Shown: positions 21,088 through 30,109 of the stretch, piece by piece
How positions within the stretch are numbered: position 1 is the stretch's first letter
Layout: every line of letters starts with the position of its first letter
DNA from: Rhizobium redzepovicii
Lineage (GTDB): Bacteria; Pseudomonadota; Alphaproteobacteria; Rhizobiales; Rhizobiaceae
Direction of reading: 5' to 3'
Assembly (NCBI RefSeq): GCF_019793435.1
Contig: NZ_JAILYH010000014.1
Coordinates: 62,001 to 126,000, forward strand
Length of the DNA: 64,000 nucleotides
The notes under the pieces: generated by a model
Seen by the model: only the letters and a program-made list of their open reading frames with translations
Databases searched by the model: none
What the model was told of the DNA's origin: nothing
Position numbers and translations under genes: made by a program

Positions 21088-22014
21088 ATGACCAAGCCCA
21101 TTTCGCCCCTTCTGCCGATTGCCTATTCGAAAGAGGTTGCCAGCGCCAAGCAGCGCGGCGCGCCGCTGGTGGCGCTAGAATCGACCATCATCACCCATGG
21201 CATGCCCTATCCCGGCAATATCGAGATGGCCCGCAGCGTCGAGACGATCATTCGCGAACAGGGCGCGGTGCCGGCAACCATCGCCGTCATTCATGGCACG
21301 CTGCATATCGGCCTTGAAGCCGGCGAACTGGAGCAGCTTGCCAAGGCGACCGAAGTGATGAAGGTATCGCGCGCCGATCTCGCCTTCGCGATCGCCGAGC
21401 GCCGCACCGGCGCCACCACGGTGGCCGCGACGATGATTGCCGCCGCCCGCGCCGGCATCCGCGTCTTTGCCACAGGCGGCATCGGAGGCGTGCACCGAGG
21501 CGCCGAGGAAAGCTTCGATATATCGGCCGATCTCGAGGAACTCGCCCGCACCGGCGTCATCGTCGTCTGCGCCGGCGCCAAGGCGATCCTCGACATTCCG
21601 AAGACGCTGGAAGTGCTGGAAACCCGCGGCGTTCCCGTCGTCACCTATGAGAGCGAAGAATTCCCCGCCTTCTGGTCACGCGCCTCGGGCATCCGCAGCC
21701 CACTGTCGCTGAACAGCCCGGCCGCCATCGCCAATTTCCAGACGGTGCGCGAACAGCTCGGCATCGACGGCGGCATGCTCATCGCCAATCCGGTGCCGGA
21801 AGCCGACGAGATCGCCCGCGAAGAGATGGAGATCTACATTGAGCGGGCACTCGACAGCGCCGAGCGCGACGAGATCACGGGCAAGGCGGTGACGCCTTAT
21901 CTGCTCTCGACCATCTTCGATCTGACGGACGGCCAGAGCCTGAAGACGAATATTGCGCTGGTCGAGAACAATGCGCGGCTGGCGGCTGAGATTGCCGTGG
22001 CGTTGGGTGAGTGA
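21088..22014 (+). CDS. psuG: Pseudouridine-5'-phosphate glycosidase
   Basis: 308 residues, Mn-dependent enzyme cleaving pseudouridine 5'-phosphate to uracil and ribose 5-phosphate. Signatures seen are GAPLVALESTIITHGMPYP, the active-site block RRTGATTVAATMIAAARAGI, FATGGIGGVHRGAEESFDIS and IANPVPEADEI. It lies 85 bp after the kinase gene on the same strand, forming the PsuK/PsuG salvage pair. Length is typical. Confidence 0.93.
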   Translation: MTKPISPLLPIAYSKEVASAKQRGAPLVALESTIITHGMPYPGNIEMARSVETIIREQGAVPATIAVIHGTLHIGLEAGELEQLAKATEVMKVSRADLAFAIAERRTGATTVAATMIAAARAGIRVFATGGIGGVHRGAEESFDISADLEELARTGVIVVCAGAKAILDIPKTLEVLETRGVPVVTYESEEFPAFWSRASGIRSPLSLNSPAAIANFQTVREQLGIDGGMLIANPVPEADEIAREEMEIYIERALDSAERDEITGKAVTPYLLSTIFDLTDGQSLKTNIALVENNARLAAEIAVALGE

Positions 22015-22065
22015 GGCCTACGGGGCAGGCCGGAATCGCCTTGCCAGACAGCTGCTGCCGTTCCA

Positions 22066-22237
22066 GCCCCCTCTGCCCTACCGGGCATCTCCCCCACAGG
22101 TGGGGAGATTGGCTAGACGCAATGGCTTCCCCCAACAATTGGCGTCGCAGCTCGCCGAAACGTTGATGTGGCGAGAAGGTTCCGCCGCTTGTGATCTCCC
22201 CACAGGTGGGGGAGATGCCCGGCAGGGCAGAGGGGGC
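22066..22237. repeat. RIME-like inverted repeat element
   Basis: Two inverted arms, 22066-22109 and 22194-22237, match at 41 of 44 positions and flank an 84-base spacer. Each arm also contains an 8-bp hairpin (ATCTCCCC/GGGGAGAT). The arm core (CTGCC, then CGGGCATCTCCCCC) resembles the Rhizobiaceae RIME1 intergenic element. It sits between convergent psuG and cckA and may stop transcription from both sides. Confidence 0.85.
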
Positions 22238-22279
22238 GGCCGCGGCACGCCCTGTCTACTAAGGCGATGCCGGCTGCCC

Positions 22280-24883
22280 TCACCCGTCCAGCGTCTCCTT
22301 CACCACCACAGCTAATTGCTTCAGCGAAAACGGCTTCGGCAAAAACCCGAATTTCGCGTCCGGCGGCAGGTTCCGGGCAAAGGCATCTTCGGCGTAACCC
22401 GAGACGAAGATGAATTTCATGTCGGGATAGGTCTTGCGCAACTCGCGCAGCAGCGTCGGGCCGTCCATCTCGGGCATGACGACGTCGGACACGACGATGT
22501 CGACCTTGCCTTCCAGCTCTTCCAAGATGGCGAGCGCCTCGACGCCCGAGCCGGCTTCGTGCACGGTATAACCGCGCGTTTCCAGCATGCGCTTGCCGCC
22601 GCGGCGCACCGCCTCCTCGTCTTCGACGAGAAGGATGACCGCCGATCCCGTCAGGTCCTCCGGCTGTTGCGCCGTTGGCGCCTCCGGCCGAATGCCGATC
22701 TCGGCGACGGCGCTGTCGATCGCACCCGCTTCCGCGGCCACCGCCGGCTCCGGGATGTGGCGCGGCAGGAAGACCCGGAAGGTCGTGCCCTTGCCGACTT
22801 CGGATTCCGGCTGGATATAGCCGCCCGATTGCTTGACGATGCCATAGACCATGGCGAGACCAAGCCCGGTGCCCTTGCCGACATCCTTGGTGGTGAAGAA
22901 GGGCTCGAAGATCTTGTCCATGATTTCGGGCGCGATACCGGTGCCGTTGTCGGCGACTTCGATCAGCACCATGTCCTCAGCCGGCATGTAGGAATAGTTG
23001 AAGGCGGAGACCTCGGAAGCAGTCAGGTTTCGGGTGCGCAGCGTCAGTGTGCCACCCTCGGGCATGGCGTCGCGCGCATTGACGCAGAGATTGATCAGCA
23101 CCTGTTCGAATTGCGAAAGGTCGGTTTTGACGGGCCAGAGGTCGCGGCCATATTGCACGTCGAGCTTGACATTGGTGCCGGAGAGCAGCCGGTCGACCAG
23201 CATGCGCAGGTCGCCGACGACATCGGTGAGGTTGAGCACCGAGGGCCGCATCGTCTGCTTGCGCGAGAAGGCGAGCAACTGGCGCACCAGCACCGCGGCG
23301 CGGTTGGCGTTGCGCTTGATTTCCATCAGGTCGGCAAAGCTCGCATCGGCCGGCCGTGCCTGCAGCAGCAGATGGTCGGAGGAAAGCAGGATCGCCGTCA
23401 GCACATTGTTGAAATCATGCGCGATGCCGCCGGCGAGCGTTCCGACGGCATTCATCTTCTGCGTCTGCGCCATCTGCGCTTCCAGCGCCTTCTGCTCGGT
23501 CACCTCGACGGCGTAGACGATCGCCGCCTCCTCGGGCGCCTCGTCGCTCTGGTCGATGACGGCGTTGACGTAGAAACGGAAATAGCGCGCTTCGTCGGTC
23601 GGCGTGCGGGTATCGAGGGGCGCAATGTCGCCCTGCCGGTCCTTGGCCGCTGCCAGCGCCTCGGCGAGCTGCGGCCGGTCGCTTTCCTGCACGATGGTTT
23701 CGAGATGCGGCGCCTTTTCGAGATCGTCGCGCGAGACGACGCCGGAGAACATCTTCAGGAACGGTGCGTTGGTCCGCAGGATGCGCCCGTCCCCGTCCAC
23801 CGAGGCGATCGCCATCGGCGTATTGTTGAAGAAGCGGGTGAACCGCATGGCGGCGGCCGAAGCGGACTGGCCGCCCGCCTCGCTCTTTTCACGCCCCAGC
23901 ACGATCGTCCGGCTTTCGCCGGGTGCGCCGTCGCGCATCGAGGTGACGCTGTGGATGATCTGCACCGGCAGGCTCTGGCCGTTGGTCTTGCGCAGGTCGA
24001 GATCGAGCGTCACCGTCTTCTTCAGGCCGGGTTCGGCCTGCACCGACTGGATGAGCGCCAGCCCCTCGCCCGCCACCACGTCGCCGATGGTCATCGAGCC
24101 CGGCACGAATTTGGTGAGATCGAGGCCTAGCCACTCGGCAAGCGTGGCGTTCAGATAGAAGATCTCGCCCTTCCTGCCGGCTGAGAAGAAACCGGCCGGC
24201 GCATGGTCGAGATAGTCGATCGCGTTCTGCAATTCCTTGAAGAAGCGCTCCTGGTCGTCCCGCTCCGTGGTGATATCGGTAATCTGCCAGATCTGCAGCG
24301 GCTTGCCGCCGTTTTCCTCCGGCTGCAGCAGCCGCGCCTTCAGCCGATACCAATGGGCGCCTGAGCTGTTGCTGCCGGGGCCGACGGCGCGCAGCAGGCG
24401 GAATTCCTCCCGGCCTTCCTTGCCCTCGCGCAGGCCGTTGACCAGCCGATAGAGCGCCTCATTCGATTCGCGGTGGCGCGACAGCAGGCTTTCCAGCGTC
24501 TGCACCTCGGTCGCCTTGCGCGCGCCGGTCAGCGCACCATAGGCGGCGTTGGCATATATGATCCGGCCCTTTTCGTCGGTGATCAGCGTGCCGTCGGGAT
24601 GGCTGTTGAGGAAGGCGCGCGCCAGGCTGTCGGACTGACGCTGCGGCATCACCTCGATGAAGCCGATGACCGAGGATACCAGGAAGAAGATGCCGACCAT
24701 GGCAAGCACGCCGAGACCGCCGAGCACGATCTCATTGTCGAGCGATCTCTTGAAGACGACGAAGCCGCCGGCGGCTGCAATCAGCACAAGGGCCAGCAGA
24801 AGAATGCGCAAAACCGTGCCAGAACGCCCCCCACGATCCACAAGCGGTGCGTTATAATCGTCGGCCTGACGCGGTTTCGTCAT
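22280..24883 (-). CDS. cckA: Hybrid sensor histidine kinase CckA
   Basis: 867 residues. CckA is the membrane kinase/phosphatase that feeds phosphate through ChpT to CtrA, the alphaproteobacterial cell-cycle regulator. Order: two membrane helices (about 24-44 and 52-74), PAS domains (about 85-480), a HisKA domain with GGIAHDFNNVLTA (His489), an ATPase domain with DNGTGI and GKGTGLGL, and a C-terminal receiver with the phospho-acceptor Asp800 in SDVVMPEMDG. The start is ATG 24883; an upstream extension to 24982 is not hydrophobic or conserved. It is divergent from a FliO-like gene. Confidence 0.93.
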   Translation of the reverse strand: MTKPRQADDYNAPLVDRGGRSGTVLRILLLALVLIAAAGGFVVFKRSLDNEIVLGGLGVLAMVGIFFLVSSVIGFIEVMPQRQSDSLARAFLNSHPDGTLITDEKGRIIYANAAYGALTGARKATEVQTLESLLSRHRESNEALYRLVNGLREGKEGREEFRLLRAVGPGSNSSGAHWYRLKARLLQPEENGGKPLQIWQITDITTERDDQERFFKELQNAIDYLDHAPAGFFSAGRKGEIFYLNATLAEWLGLDLTKFVPGSMTIGDVVAGEGLALIQSVQAEPGLKKTVTLDLDLRKTNGQSLPVQIIHSVTSMRDGAPGESRTIVLGREKSEAGGQSASAAAMRFTRFFNNTPMAIASVDGDGRILRTNAPFLKMFSGVVSRDDLEKAPHLETIVQESDRPQLAEALAAAKDRQGDIAPLDTRTPTDEARYFRFYVNAVIDQSDEAPEEAAIVYAVEVTEQKALEAQMAQTQKMNAVGTLAGGIAHDFNNVLTAILLSSDHLLLQARPADASFADLMEIKRNANRAAVLVRQLLAFSRKQTMRPSVLNLTDVVGDLRMLVDRLLSGTNVKLDVQYGRDLWPVKTDLSQFEQVLINLCVNARDAMPEGGTLTLRTRNLTASEVSAFNYSYMPAEDMVLIEVADNGTGIAPEIMDKIFEPFFTTKDVGKGTGLGLAMVYGIVKQSGGYIQPESEVGKGTTFRVFLPRHIPEPAVAAEAGAIDSAVAEIGIRPEAPTAQQPEDLTGSAVILLVEDEEAVRRGGKRMLETRGYTVHEAGSGVEALAILEELEGKVDIVVSDVVMPEMDGPTLLRELRKTYPDMKFIFVSGYAEDAFARNLPPDAKFGFLPKPFSLKQLAVVVKETLDG

Positions 24884-25190
24884 GTATTCCTCACATAAGT
24901 CCCTCCAGCTTCGTAGCACGAACACGAAGCGGGAATCAGGCACTCTTTCCTTCTTAGCAATTTGCCGCGTTGGCAAAAACACCGGTGGTCGGCAAGACTG
25001 CTTGAATTCACAGGCAACAGCGCCATCTGCCCCTGAACCCTGACGCGGCCGACCGTGCGCAACATCGGCGAGCGCCCAATCCGCGGAACACGAAAACGCG
25101 TTCTCCCGTGACTGGACAGCACCGGCGGCCCTTGCCTAAGGAACGGAAAAGTCGTCAATATGTGCCGAATATGAAATGGAGTGAGTGACT
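24884..25190. other. Divergent promoter region of cckA and the FliO-like gene
   Basis: 307 bases between divergent starts. I see a small palindrome TTGCC-N5-GGCAA (around 24961-24975) but no CtrA-type TTAA-N7-TTAA site and no coding frame. The ribosome site GGAG for the plus-strand gene lies at its right edge. Confidence 0.5.
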
Positions 25191-26249
25191 ATGTTGGATG
25201 ATGTTGTCGGAGCTTATGGCAGCCGTTTTCTGCTTGCCGCCGGTGGCGTCGGTCTGGCGCTTCTCCTGCTCATCCTCGTGCTCTGGGTGATCCGCAGCCG
25301 GGCGCCCTCGCCCTTCGTGCGCGGCGGCCGCAACCGCCAGCCGCGTCTGCAGGTCCTGGATGCCGCCGCTGTCGATGCCCGTCGCCGGCTGGTGCTGGTG
25401 CGCCGCGACGACGTCGAGCATCTGATCATGATCGGCGGCCCGAGCGATATAGTCATCGAAAGCCGTATCCTGCCCGCAGCGGCCGAACAGCCGGAAATCG
25501 CCGGCCTTCCACAACCTGTCGAACAGCGTCCAGTATCACCCCCGGCGCAGCCGGAACCGTCCCCCGTTTCTCCGCCCCGCGCTGCAATTGCAGCTCCGGC
25601 CTCACCGCCTGCCGCAGCCCGCGTCGAGCCGGCCGCCGAGCCTTCCTTCTCCGCACCGGTTTCGCCCGAGCCGCGCCCGCGCCCCGAACCGCAGGCCCAG
25701 CAGGCCGCAGCACCGCCGGTGGCGACCAGCCCTCTTCCGGCAAACCGGGTGATAGCGCCCCTGTCGGCCGAACGCGACATTCCTCCACCTGCCCCACCCC
25801 AGCCGCGCCCGCCGGAGCGTCCTGTTGCTCCCCCGGTCGCGCCCGCAGCGTTCCACGATACCGCAAGTGCGGCCGAGATCCTCGATGCCGCCCGTCAGCG
25901 CGTGCTGCCGCAGCAGCGCATTGAACCCGAGATCTCCGCACCGCCTGTCCAGCACATGCCGCCCGCCGCCCCCGGCCCAGCCGAAGACGATGCGGCTGCG
26001 CAATCGGCAGCGGCGACCCGCCATGATTTCCAGCGGGTGCTGGAAGAGGAGATGTCGAACAATCTGACGGCCGAACGCATCGTGCCGGCGCCGGCAAACC
26101 AGGCCCCCCGCCAAGCCATACCGCAGCCGCAGCCGAGCAACCTGCCGCGCCGCGATCCCGACCTCGCCCCAATCACCGGCGCCGATACGGAACTGCAGAA
26201 AGAAGTCGCCCGCATCTTCGGCGAAATGAGCGTCAATCGCGACAAATGA
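25191..26249 (+). CDS. FliO-like single-pass membrane protein with Pro-rich tail
   Basis: 352 residues. One membrane helix (FLLAAGGVGLALLLLILVLWVI, about residues 12-33) is followed by a basic segment and a FliO-type domain (LQVLDAAAVDARRRLVLVRRDDVEHLIMIGG, about 54-90), then about 200 residues rich in Pro, Ala and Glu. FliO helps assemble the flagellar export gate, but no flagellar gene is nearby, and the protein is much longer than FliO. ATG 25191 follows GGAG; a GTG two codons earlier is possible. It is divergent from cckA. Confidence 0.7.
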   Translation: MLDDVVGAYGSRFLLAAGGVGLALLLLILVLWVIRSRAPSPFVRGGRNRQPRLQVLDAAAVDARRRLVLVRRDDVEHLIMIGGPSDIVIESRILPAAAEQPEIAGLPQPVEQRPVSPPAQPEPSPVSPPRAAIAAPASPPAAARVEPAAEPSFSAPVSPEPRPRPEPQAQQAAAPPVATSPLPANRVIAPLSAERDIPPPAPPQPRPPERPVAPPVAPAAFHDTASAAEILDAARQRVLPQQRIEPEISAPPVQHMPPAAPGPAEDDAAAQSAAATRHDFQRVLEEEMSNNLTAERIVPAPANQAPRQAIPQPQPSNLPRRDPDLAPITGADTELQKEVARIFGEMSVNRDK

Positions 26250-26662
26250 GGGCAAAGGCCCCCGCGTCACGCCGGGTTGCCGCGCCCTCTCCTTCACCAT
26301 GAAGTTGCACAAAAGCCGCATACCGCGGCTTTTTCAGTGTCCGAATGTCTTTGGCCTCCCCATCATGCCGATCATTTGCTATCGATCGGGGTGAAGAGCG
26401 TTGGCGCATCCGAGGTTGCATTTTGCCTAAGTAAACACCGGTCTCACTCCAGTTTCACCCGTACTGCCGTCTAGCGACATGCTGGCGGCATGCGACCATG
26501 TTCATCGGGTGGTGGCGAGAGACCGGTTTGGCATTGTTCCAATGTGCCATGTGCAGTTCCGCTGTCTCAGCTCTTCAGCCGCCCACAACATCGCCACACC
26601 GCGCCCGCAAGGGTTTCTCCTGCACCATCTCGATGGACTTCCGAACGGAAGACCAAGACGAT
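26250..26662. other. Non-coding stretch between the FliO-like and DUF1062 genes
   Basis: 413 bases holding the terminator at 26311-26335 and presumably the promoter of the DUF1062 gene. A plus frame is open from 26498 and continuous with the DUF1062 frame, but its early part has no ribosome site and shows no protein-family signature, so it is left out. Confidence 0.5.
26311..26335 (+). terminator. Rho-independent terminator of the FliO-like gene
   Basis: AAAAGCCGC (26311-26319) pairs with GCGGCTTTT (26325-26333) around ATACC, followed by TTC. It starts 62 bp after the stop codon. Confidence 0.8.
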
Positions 26663-27307
26663 ATGTGCAAGACGCTTCAGGTCCGATGGACCATTATTCC
26701 CAAGACAGCTCCCCAGCCCTGGATCGCATGCGGCGGATGCGGAGGCATGAGAGCCTTCCAATCCAGCGGCAAGATTCGGCTGAACGCCAACGGCCGCAAA
26801 CTGGATGCCTGGCTGATCTACAAATGCCTGACCTGCGAAAGGACATGGAACCGGCCGATCTTCGAGCGCCGCAATGTCCGCGACATCGATCCTGCGGTCC
26901 TTGACGCGCTGCAGGCCAACGATCCGGACTGGATCCGGGCAGAGACCTTCAACCTCGATGCTCTCCGACGCAAATCGCTGCGTATGGACGAGTTTGCCGA
27001 ATTTGAAATCACCAAGGAGATGCGGCACGAAACCGCAAATTGGACGACATTGGCAATCGAACTGACGGTCCCTGTCCCAACAAGCACCCGCCTCGACCGT
27101 CTGCTGGCCTCGGAACTGAAGCTTTCACGCTCGAGACTGCAGGCCCTTCACACTGAAGGCATGGTTCGGACGGATCCTGAGAAGGCGGACATCCTGCGAC
27201 ACCGCCTGAGGAACGGCACCCTTGTGACGATCGACCTCTCCATGGAGGCCGAGCGAGAGCAATCGTGGAAAGCTCTGGCGATAGGCATTTGTGCAGCGGA
27301 GCAGTGA
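26663..27307 (+). CDS. DUF1062-like protein with zinc ribbon and S4-like tail
   Basis: 214 residues. The N-terminal part RWTIIPKTAPQPWIACGGCG, then RLNANGRKLDAWLIYKCLTC, pairs CGGC with CLTC, a likely zinc ribbon typical of DUF1062. The C-terminal part (STRLDRLLASELKLSRSRLQ, then LHTEGMV and RNGTLVTIDL) resembles an S4 RNA-binding fold. No catalytic residues are evident, so an RNA or ribosome role is only a guess. ATG 26663 was chosen because the domain begins there. It converges on dksA. Confidence 0.65.
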   Translation: MCKTLQVRWTIIPKTAPQPWIACGGCGGMRAFQSSGKIRLNANGRKLDAWLIYKCLTCERTWNRPIFERRNVRDIDPAVLDALQANDPDWIRAETFNLDALRRKSLRMDEFAEFEITKEMRHETANWTTLAIELTVPVPTSTRLDRLLASELKLSRSRLQALHTEGMVRTDPEKADILRHRLRNGTLVTIDLSMEAEREQSWKALAIGICAAEQ

Positions 27308-27315
27308 TCAACGAA

Positions 27316-27344
27316 CAAGCGCCGCGATCCGATCGCGGCGCTTG
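27316..27344. terminator. Perfect hairpin between convergent genes
   Basis: A 13-bp perfect stem (27316-27328 with 27332-27344) with loop CCG lies between the DUF1062 stop and the dksA stop. Neither side has a strong T-run, so it may be a weak bidirectional terminator or an mRNA 3'-end stabiliser. Confidence 0.5.
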
Positions 27345-27367
27345 CTCTCACCTCTGCATGAAAACCA

Positions 27368-27787
27368 TTATTCGTCGCGATAGACTTTTTCGCGGCGTTC
27401 GTGGCGCTCCTGCGCCTCGATCGACAGCGTCGCGATCGGGCGGGCGTCGAGACGCTTGAGGCCGATTGGTTCGCCGGTTTCCTCGCAATAGCCGTAAGTA
27501 CCGTCTTCGATGCGCTGCAGTGCCGCGTCGATCTTGGAAATCAGCTTTCTCTGCCGATCACGGGCGCGAAGTTCGATCGCCCGGTCGGTTTCCGAGGACG
27601 CCCGGTCGGCGAGGTCGGGATGGTTTGCGCTTTCCTCGGCCAGGTGGTCGAGGGTTTCGCGCGCTTCTCGAAGGATATCATTTCTCCATGCAACCAGCTT
27701 GGTCCTGAAGTAGGCACGCTGGTTTACGTTCATGAACTCTTCCTCTTCCGAGGGAACGTAATTGCTAAGATCGATCTTCTCACTCAA
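27368..27787 (-). CDS. dksA: RNA polymerase-binding transcription factor DksA (single-Cys form)
   Basis: 139 residues. DksA inserts a coiled coil into the RNA polymerase secondary channel and works with ppGpp. The coiled coil (about 20-95) has the tip region DLADRASSETD. The C-terminal globule reads GYCEETGEPIGLKRLDARPIATLSIEAQ: the four zinc cysteines of E. coli DksA are here Cys, Thr, Ser and Ala, as in zinc-independent DksA2 of Pseudomonas. The start is inferred as TTG 27787, giving (M)SEKIDLSNYVPSEEEEF, with AGGAG seven bases upstream; an ATG at 27808 is the alternative. Confidence 0.88.
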   Translation of the reverse strand: MSEKIDLSNYVPSEEEEFMNVNQRAYFRTKLVAWRNDILREARETLDHLAEESANHPDLADRASSETDRAIELRARDRQRKLISKIDAALQRIEDGTYGYCEETGEPIGLKRLDARPIATLSIEAQERHERREKVYRDE

Positions 27788-28063
27788 CGCGATTCTCCTG
27801 AAGAACATCTCATCTGGGCGGGTGTATATCCCAAGCGCTAGCCGCGATTCAAGCCAAATACGACAGGTAAACAGATTTTTAAATCTGTTACAATTTTAGG
27901 CTAACGATCTATTTTGTCATGGTTATTCCGGCTACCGTTTTCTTCTTCGCCTTCAAAACGCCGTGTTGTCAGCCACGTTTTGCGCCGTCGCAGCATGGCC
28001 AGCGATTGACGGCGGCCAAGCGCAACCGCTACTGAAAAGACCCGCCCGATCCTGGATTTGCCC

Positions 28064-28558
28064 ATGACCGTACCGCTGCCTCCGCCGAACCGCATCTATC
28101 TCCTGCGTCATGCCGAGGCGGCCTGGGCCGAACCCGGACAGCGCGATTTCGACCGGCCGCTCAACGAAAAGGGCTTCGGCGATGCCGAGATCATTGCCGA
28201 CAAAGCCGCCGACAAGGGCTACCGTCCCGATCTGCTGATCAGTTCGACGGCGCTGCGCTGCCGCGGCACTGCCGATGCGGTCCATCGGGCGATGGGCCTT
28301 ACGCTCGACATCCGTTATGTCGATGCGCTCTACAACGCCACGGTCGATAACTACCTGGAAATCGTCGATTCGCAGGAAGAGGCGGCCGTCATGCTGGTCG
28401 GCCACAATCCAACCATGGAGCAGGCGCTGGAGGCGCTGATCGGCCATGAGGCGATGGCAAGCGCCCTTCCCGGCGGCTTCCCGACGGCGGGCCTTGCCGT
28501 CGTCGATTACGACGCTTCAGCCGGCGGTTGGCGTCTCATCGATTTCGTGGTTGTCTGA
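28064..28558 (+). CDS. SixA-type histidine phosphatase
   Basis: 164 residues of the phosphoglycerate-mutase-like superfamily, short form. The catalytic RHG-type motif is YLLRHAEAAW, and the second His lies in VMLVGHNPTMEQALEAL. E. coli SixA dephosphorylates phosphohistidine, including that on Hpt domains and PtsO. ATG 28064 was chosen; TTG 28058 is possible. It is followed by ycjX after about 75 bp. Confidence 0.85.
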   Translation: MTVPLPPPNRIYLLRHAEAAWAEPGQRDFDRPLNEKGFGDAEIIADKAADKGYRPDLLISSTALRCRGTADAVHRAMGLTLDIRYVDALYNATVDNYLEIVDSQEEAAVMLVGHNPTMEQALEALIGHEAMASALPGGFPTAGLAVVDYDASAGGWRLIDFVVV

Positions 28559-28633
28559 AAGCTTTCGCGCCGCGTCTTTTTCAGGCGGCACGTCCTTCCT
28601 ATATTGCCGGCAGTCACCAACCGGAATTGCGCC

Positions 28634-30109
28634 TTGCCGCCACGCCTCACATCCTTTACCGACGACGCCCGCATCGCCCTCGACAATCTCGCCGATCGGG
28701 CAAGCGGCCTCGTCAATCCGACCGTGCGGCTCGGCGTCACGGGCCTCTCCCGCTCCGGCAAGACGGTCTTCATTTCCTCGCTGGTACACAATCTTCTGCA
28801 TGGCGGCCGCCTGCCGCTGTTCGAGCCGGTGCAGTCCGGCCGCGTCTCGGCGGTGCGGCTGGAGCCGCAGCCCGACGATGCCGTACCGCGCTTCCAATAC
28901 GAGGATCATATCCGCGCGCTGGTGAAGGATCGTATTTGGCCGGATTCGACCCGCGCCATCTCTGAGCTGCGCATCACACTGGATTATCAGAGCGCCAGCG
29001 GCTGGAACCGGCTTTTTTCGCCCGGCCGTTTGTCGATCGATATCGTCGACTATCCGGGCGAATGGCTGCTCGACCTGCCGCTGCTCGGCAAGGATTACCG
29101 CACCTTTAGCGAGGAAACGATCGCGCTAGCGAAAACCGGCGTCCGCTCCGAACTGTCGCGCGGATGGCTGGCGCTGACCCATGCCGCCGATATCCAGGCC
29201 CGCGCCGACGAGATGATCGCCCGCGGCCTCGCCACCGCCTTTGCCGATTATCTCAAGGCCTGCAAGGCCGACGAACGCTCGCTCTCCACCCTGCCGCCCG
29301 GCCGCCTGCTGCTGCCCGGCGATCTCGACGGCTCGCCGGCGCTGACCTTCGCACCGCTGGCCTTGCCGGCGGACGGCCGTCCCGGGCGCAACTCGCTCTG
29401 GACGATGATGGAGCGGCGCTACGAGGCCTATAAATCAGTCGTCGTCAAACCCTTCTTCCGCGAGCATTTCGCCCGGCTCGACCGCCAGATCGTGCTGGTC
29501 GATGCGCTTCAGGCGATGAACCGCGGCCCCGAAGCCGTCCAGGATCTGGAACGCGCGCTGACCGATGTGCTCGCCTGTTTCCGCCCCGGCACCAATTCGC
29601 TGCTCTCCTCGCTGCTCGGGCGCCGCATCGACCGCGTGCTGGTCGCCGCGACCAAGGCCGATCATCTCCACCATGAAAGCCACGACCGGCTCGACGCGCT
29701 GACCCGCCGCCTGGTCGATCGCGCCATCGACCGCATCGGCATGGCGGGTGCGGGCATCGACGTCATGGCGCTCGCCTCCGTGCGCGCCACCCGAGAGGCA
29801 TCCGTCAAGCGCGACGGACATGACCTGCCTGTCATCGTCGGCACGCCGATGGAGGGCGAAACCATCGCCGGCGAGCGTTTCGACGGCCAGAGAAAGACCG
29901 CGATCTTTCCCGGCGACCTGCCGGCGGATCCAGAAAGCCTGTTCGACCGCATCGCCGCGGGCGAGAGCGGCTTGCGGCTGCCCGATGTCAATGTCGTCAG
30001 GTTCCGCCCGCCTCAGCTTGAGGAAACCGGCGGCGGCATCAAGCTGTCGGTCCCGCATATCCGCCTCGACCGCGCCATGCAGTTCCTGTTCGGAGATCGT
30101 CTCGCATGA
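28634..30109 (+). CDS. YcjX-family P-loop protein
   Basis: About 491 residues of the YcjX (DUF463) family of predicted GTPase/ATPases linked to stress responses in other bacteria. The P-loop is LGVTGLSRSGKTVFISSLVHN near the N terminus. SIDIVDYPGEWLLDLPLL is the switch/Walker-B-like segment, and VLVAATKADHLHHE resembles the NKxD position. No ATG is suitably placed; TTG 28634 has GGAA upstream, and TTG 28604 is an alternative. It overlaps the next gene by four bases. Confidence 0.85.
   Translation: MPPRLTSFTDDARIALDNLADRASGLVNPTVRLGVTGLSRSGKTVFISSLVHNLLHGGRLPLFEPVQSGRVSAVRLEPQPDDAVPRFQYEDHIRALVKDRIWPDSTRAISELRITLDYQSASGWNRLFSPGRLSIDIVDYPGEWLLDLPLLGKDYRTFSEETIALAKTGVRSELSRGWLALTHAADIQARADEMIARGLATAFADYLKACKADERSLSTLPPGRLLLPGDLDGSPALTFAPLALPADGRPGRNSLWTMMERRYEAYKSVVVKPFFREHFARLDRQIVLVDALQAMNRGPEAVQDLERALTDVLACFRPGTNSLLSSLLGRRIDRVLVAATKADHLHHESHDRLDALTRRLVDRAIDRIGMAGAGIDVMALASVRATREASVKRDGHDLPVIVGTPMEGETIAGERFDGQRKTAIFPGDLPADPESLFDRIAAGESGLRLPDVNVVRFRPPQLEETGGGIKLSVPHIRLDRAMQFLFGDRLA

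Noticed and set aside
22316..24130. A 604-codon plus frame opposite cckA
   Set aside because: Antisense of the kinase gene; no recognisable domain.
27901..28065. A 54-codon minus frame divergent from the SixA-like gene
   Set aside because: Its ATG overlaps the SixA-like start codon, with no ribosome site and no family; too weak to list as a gene.
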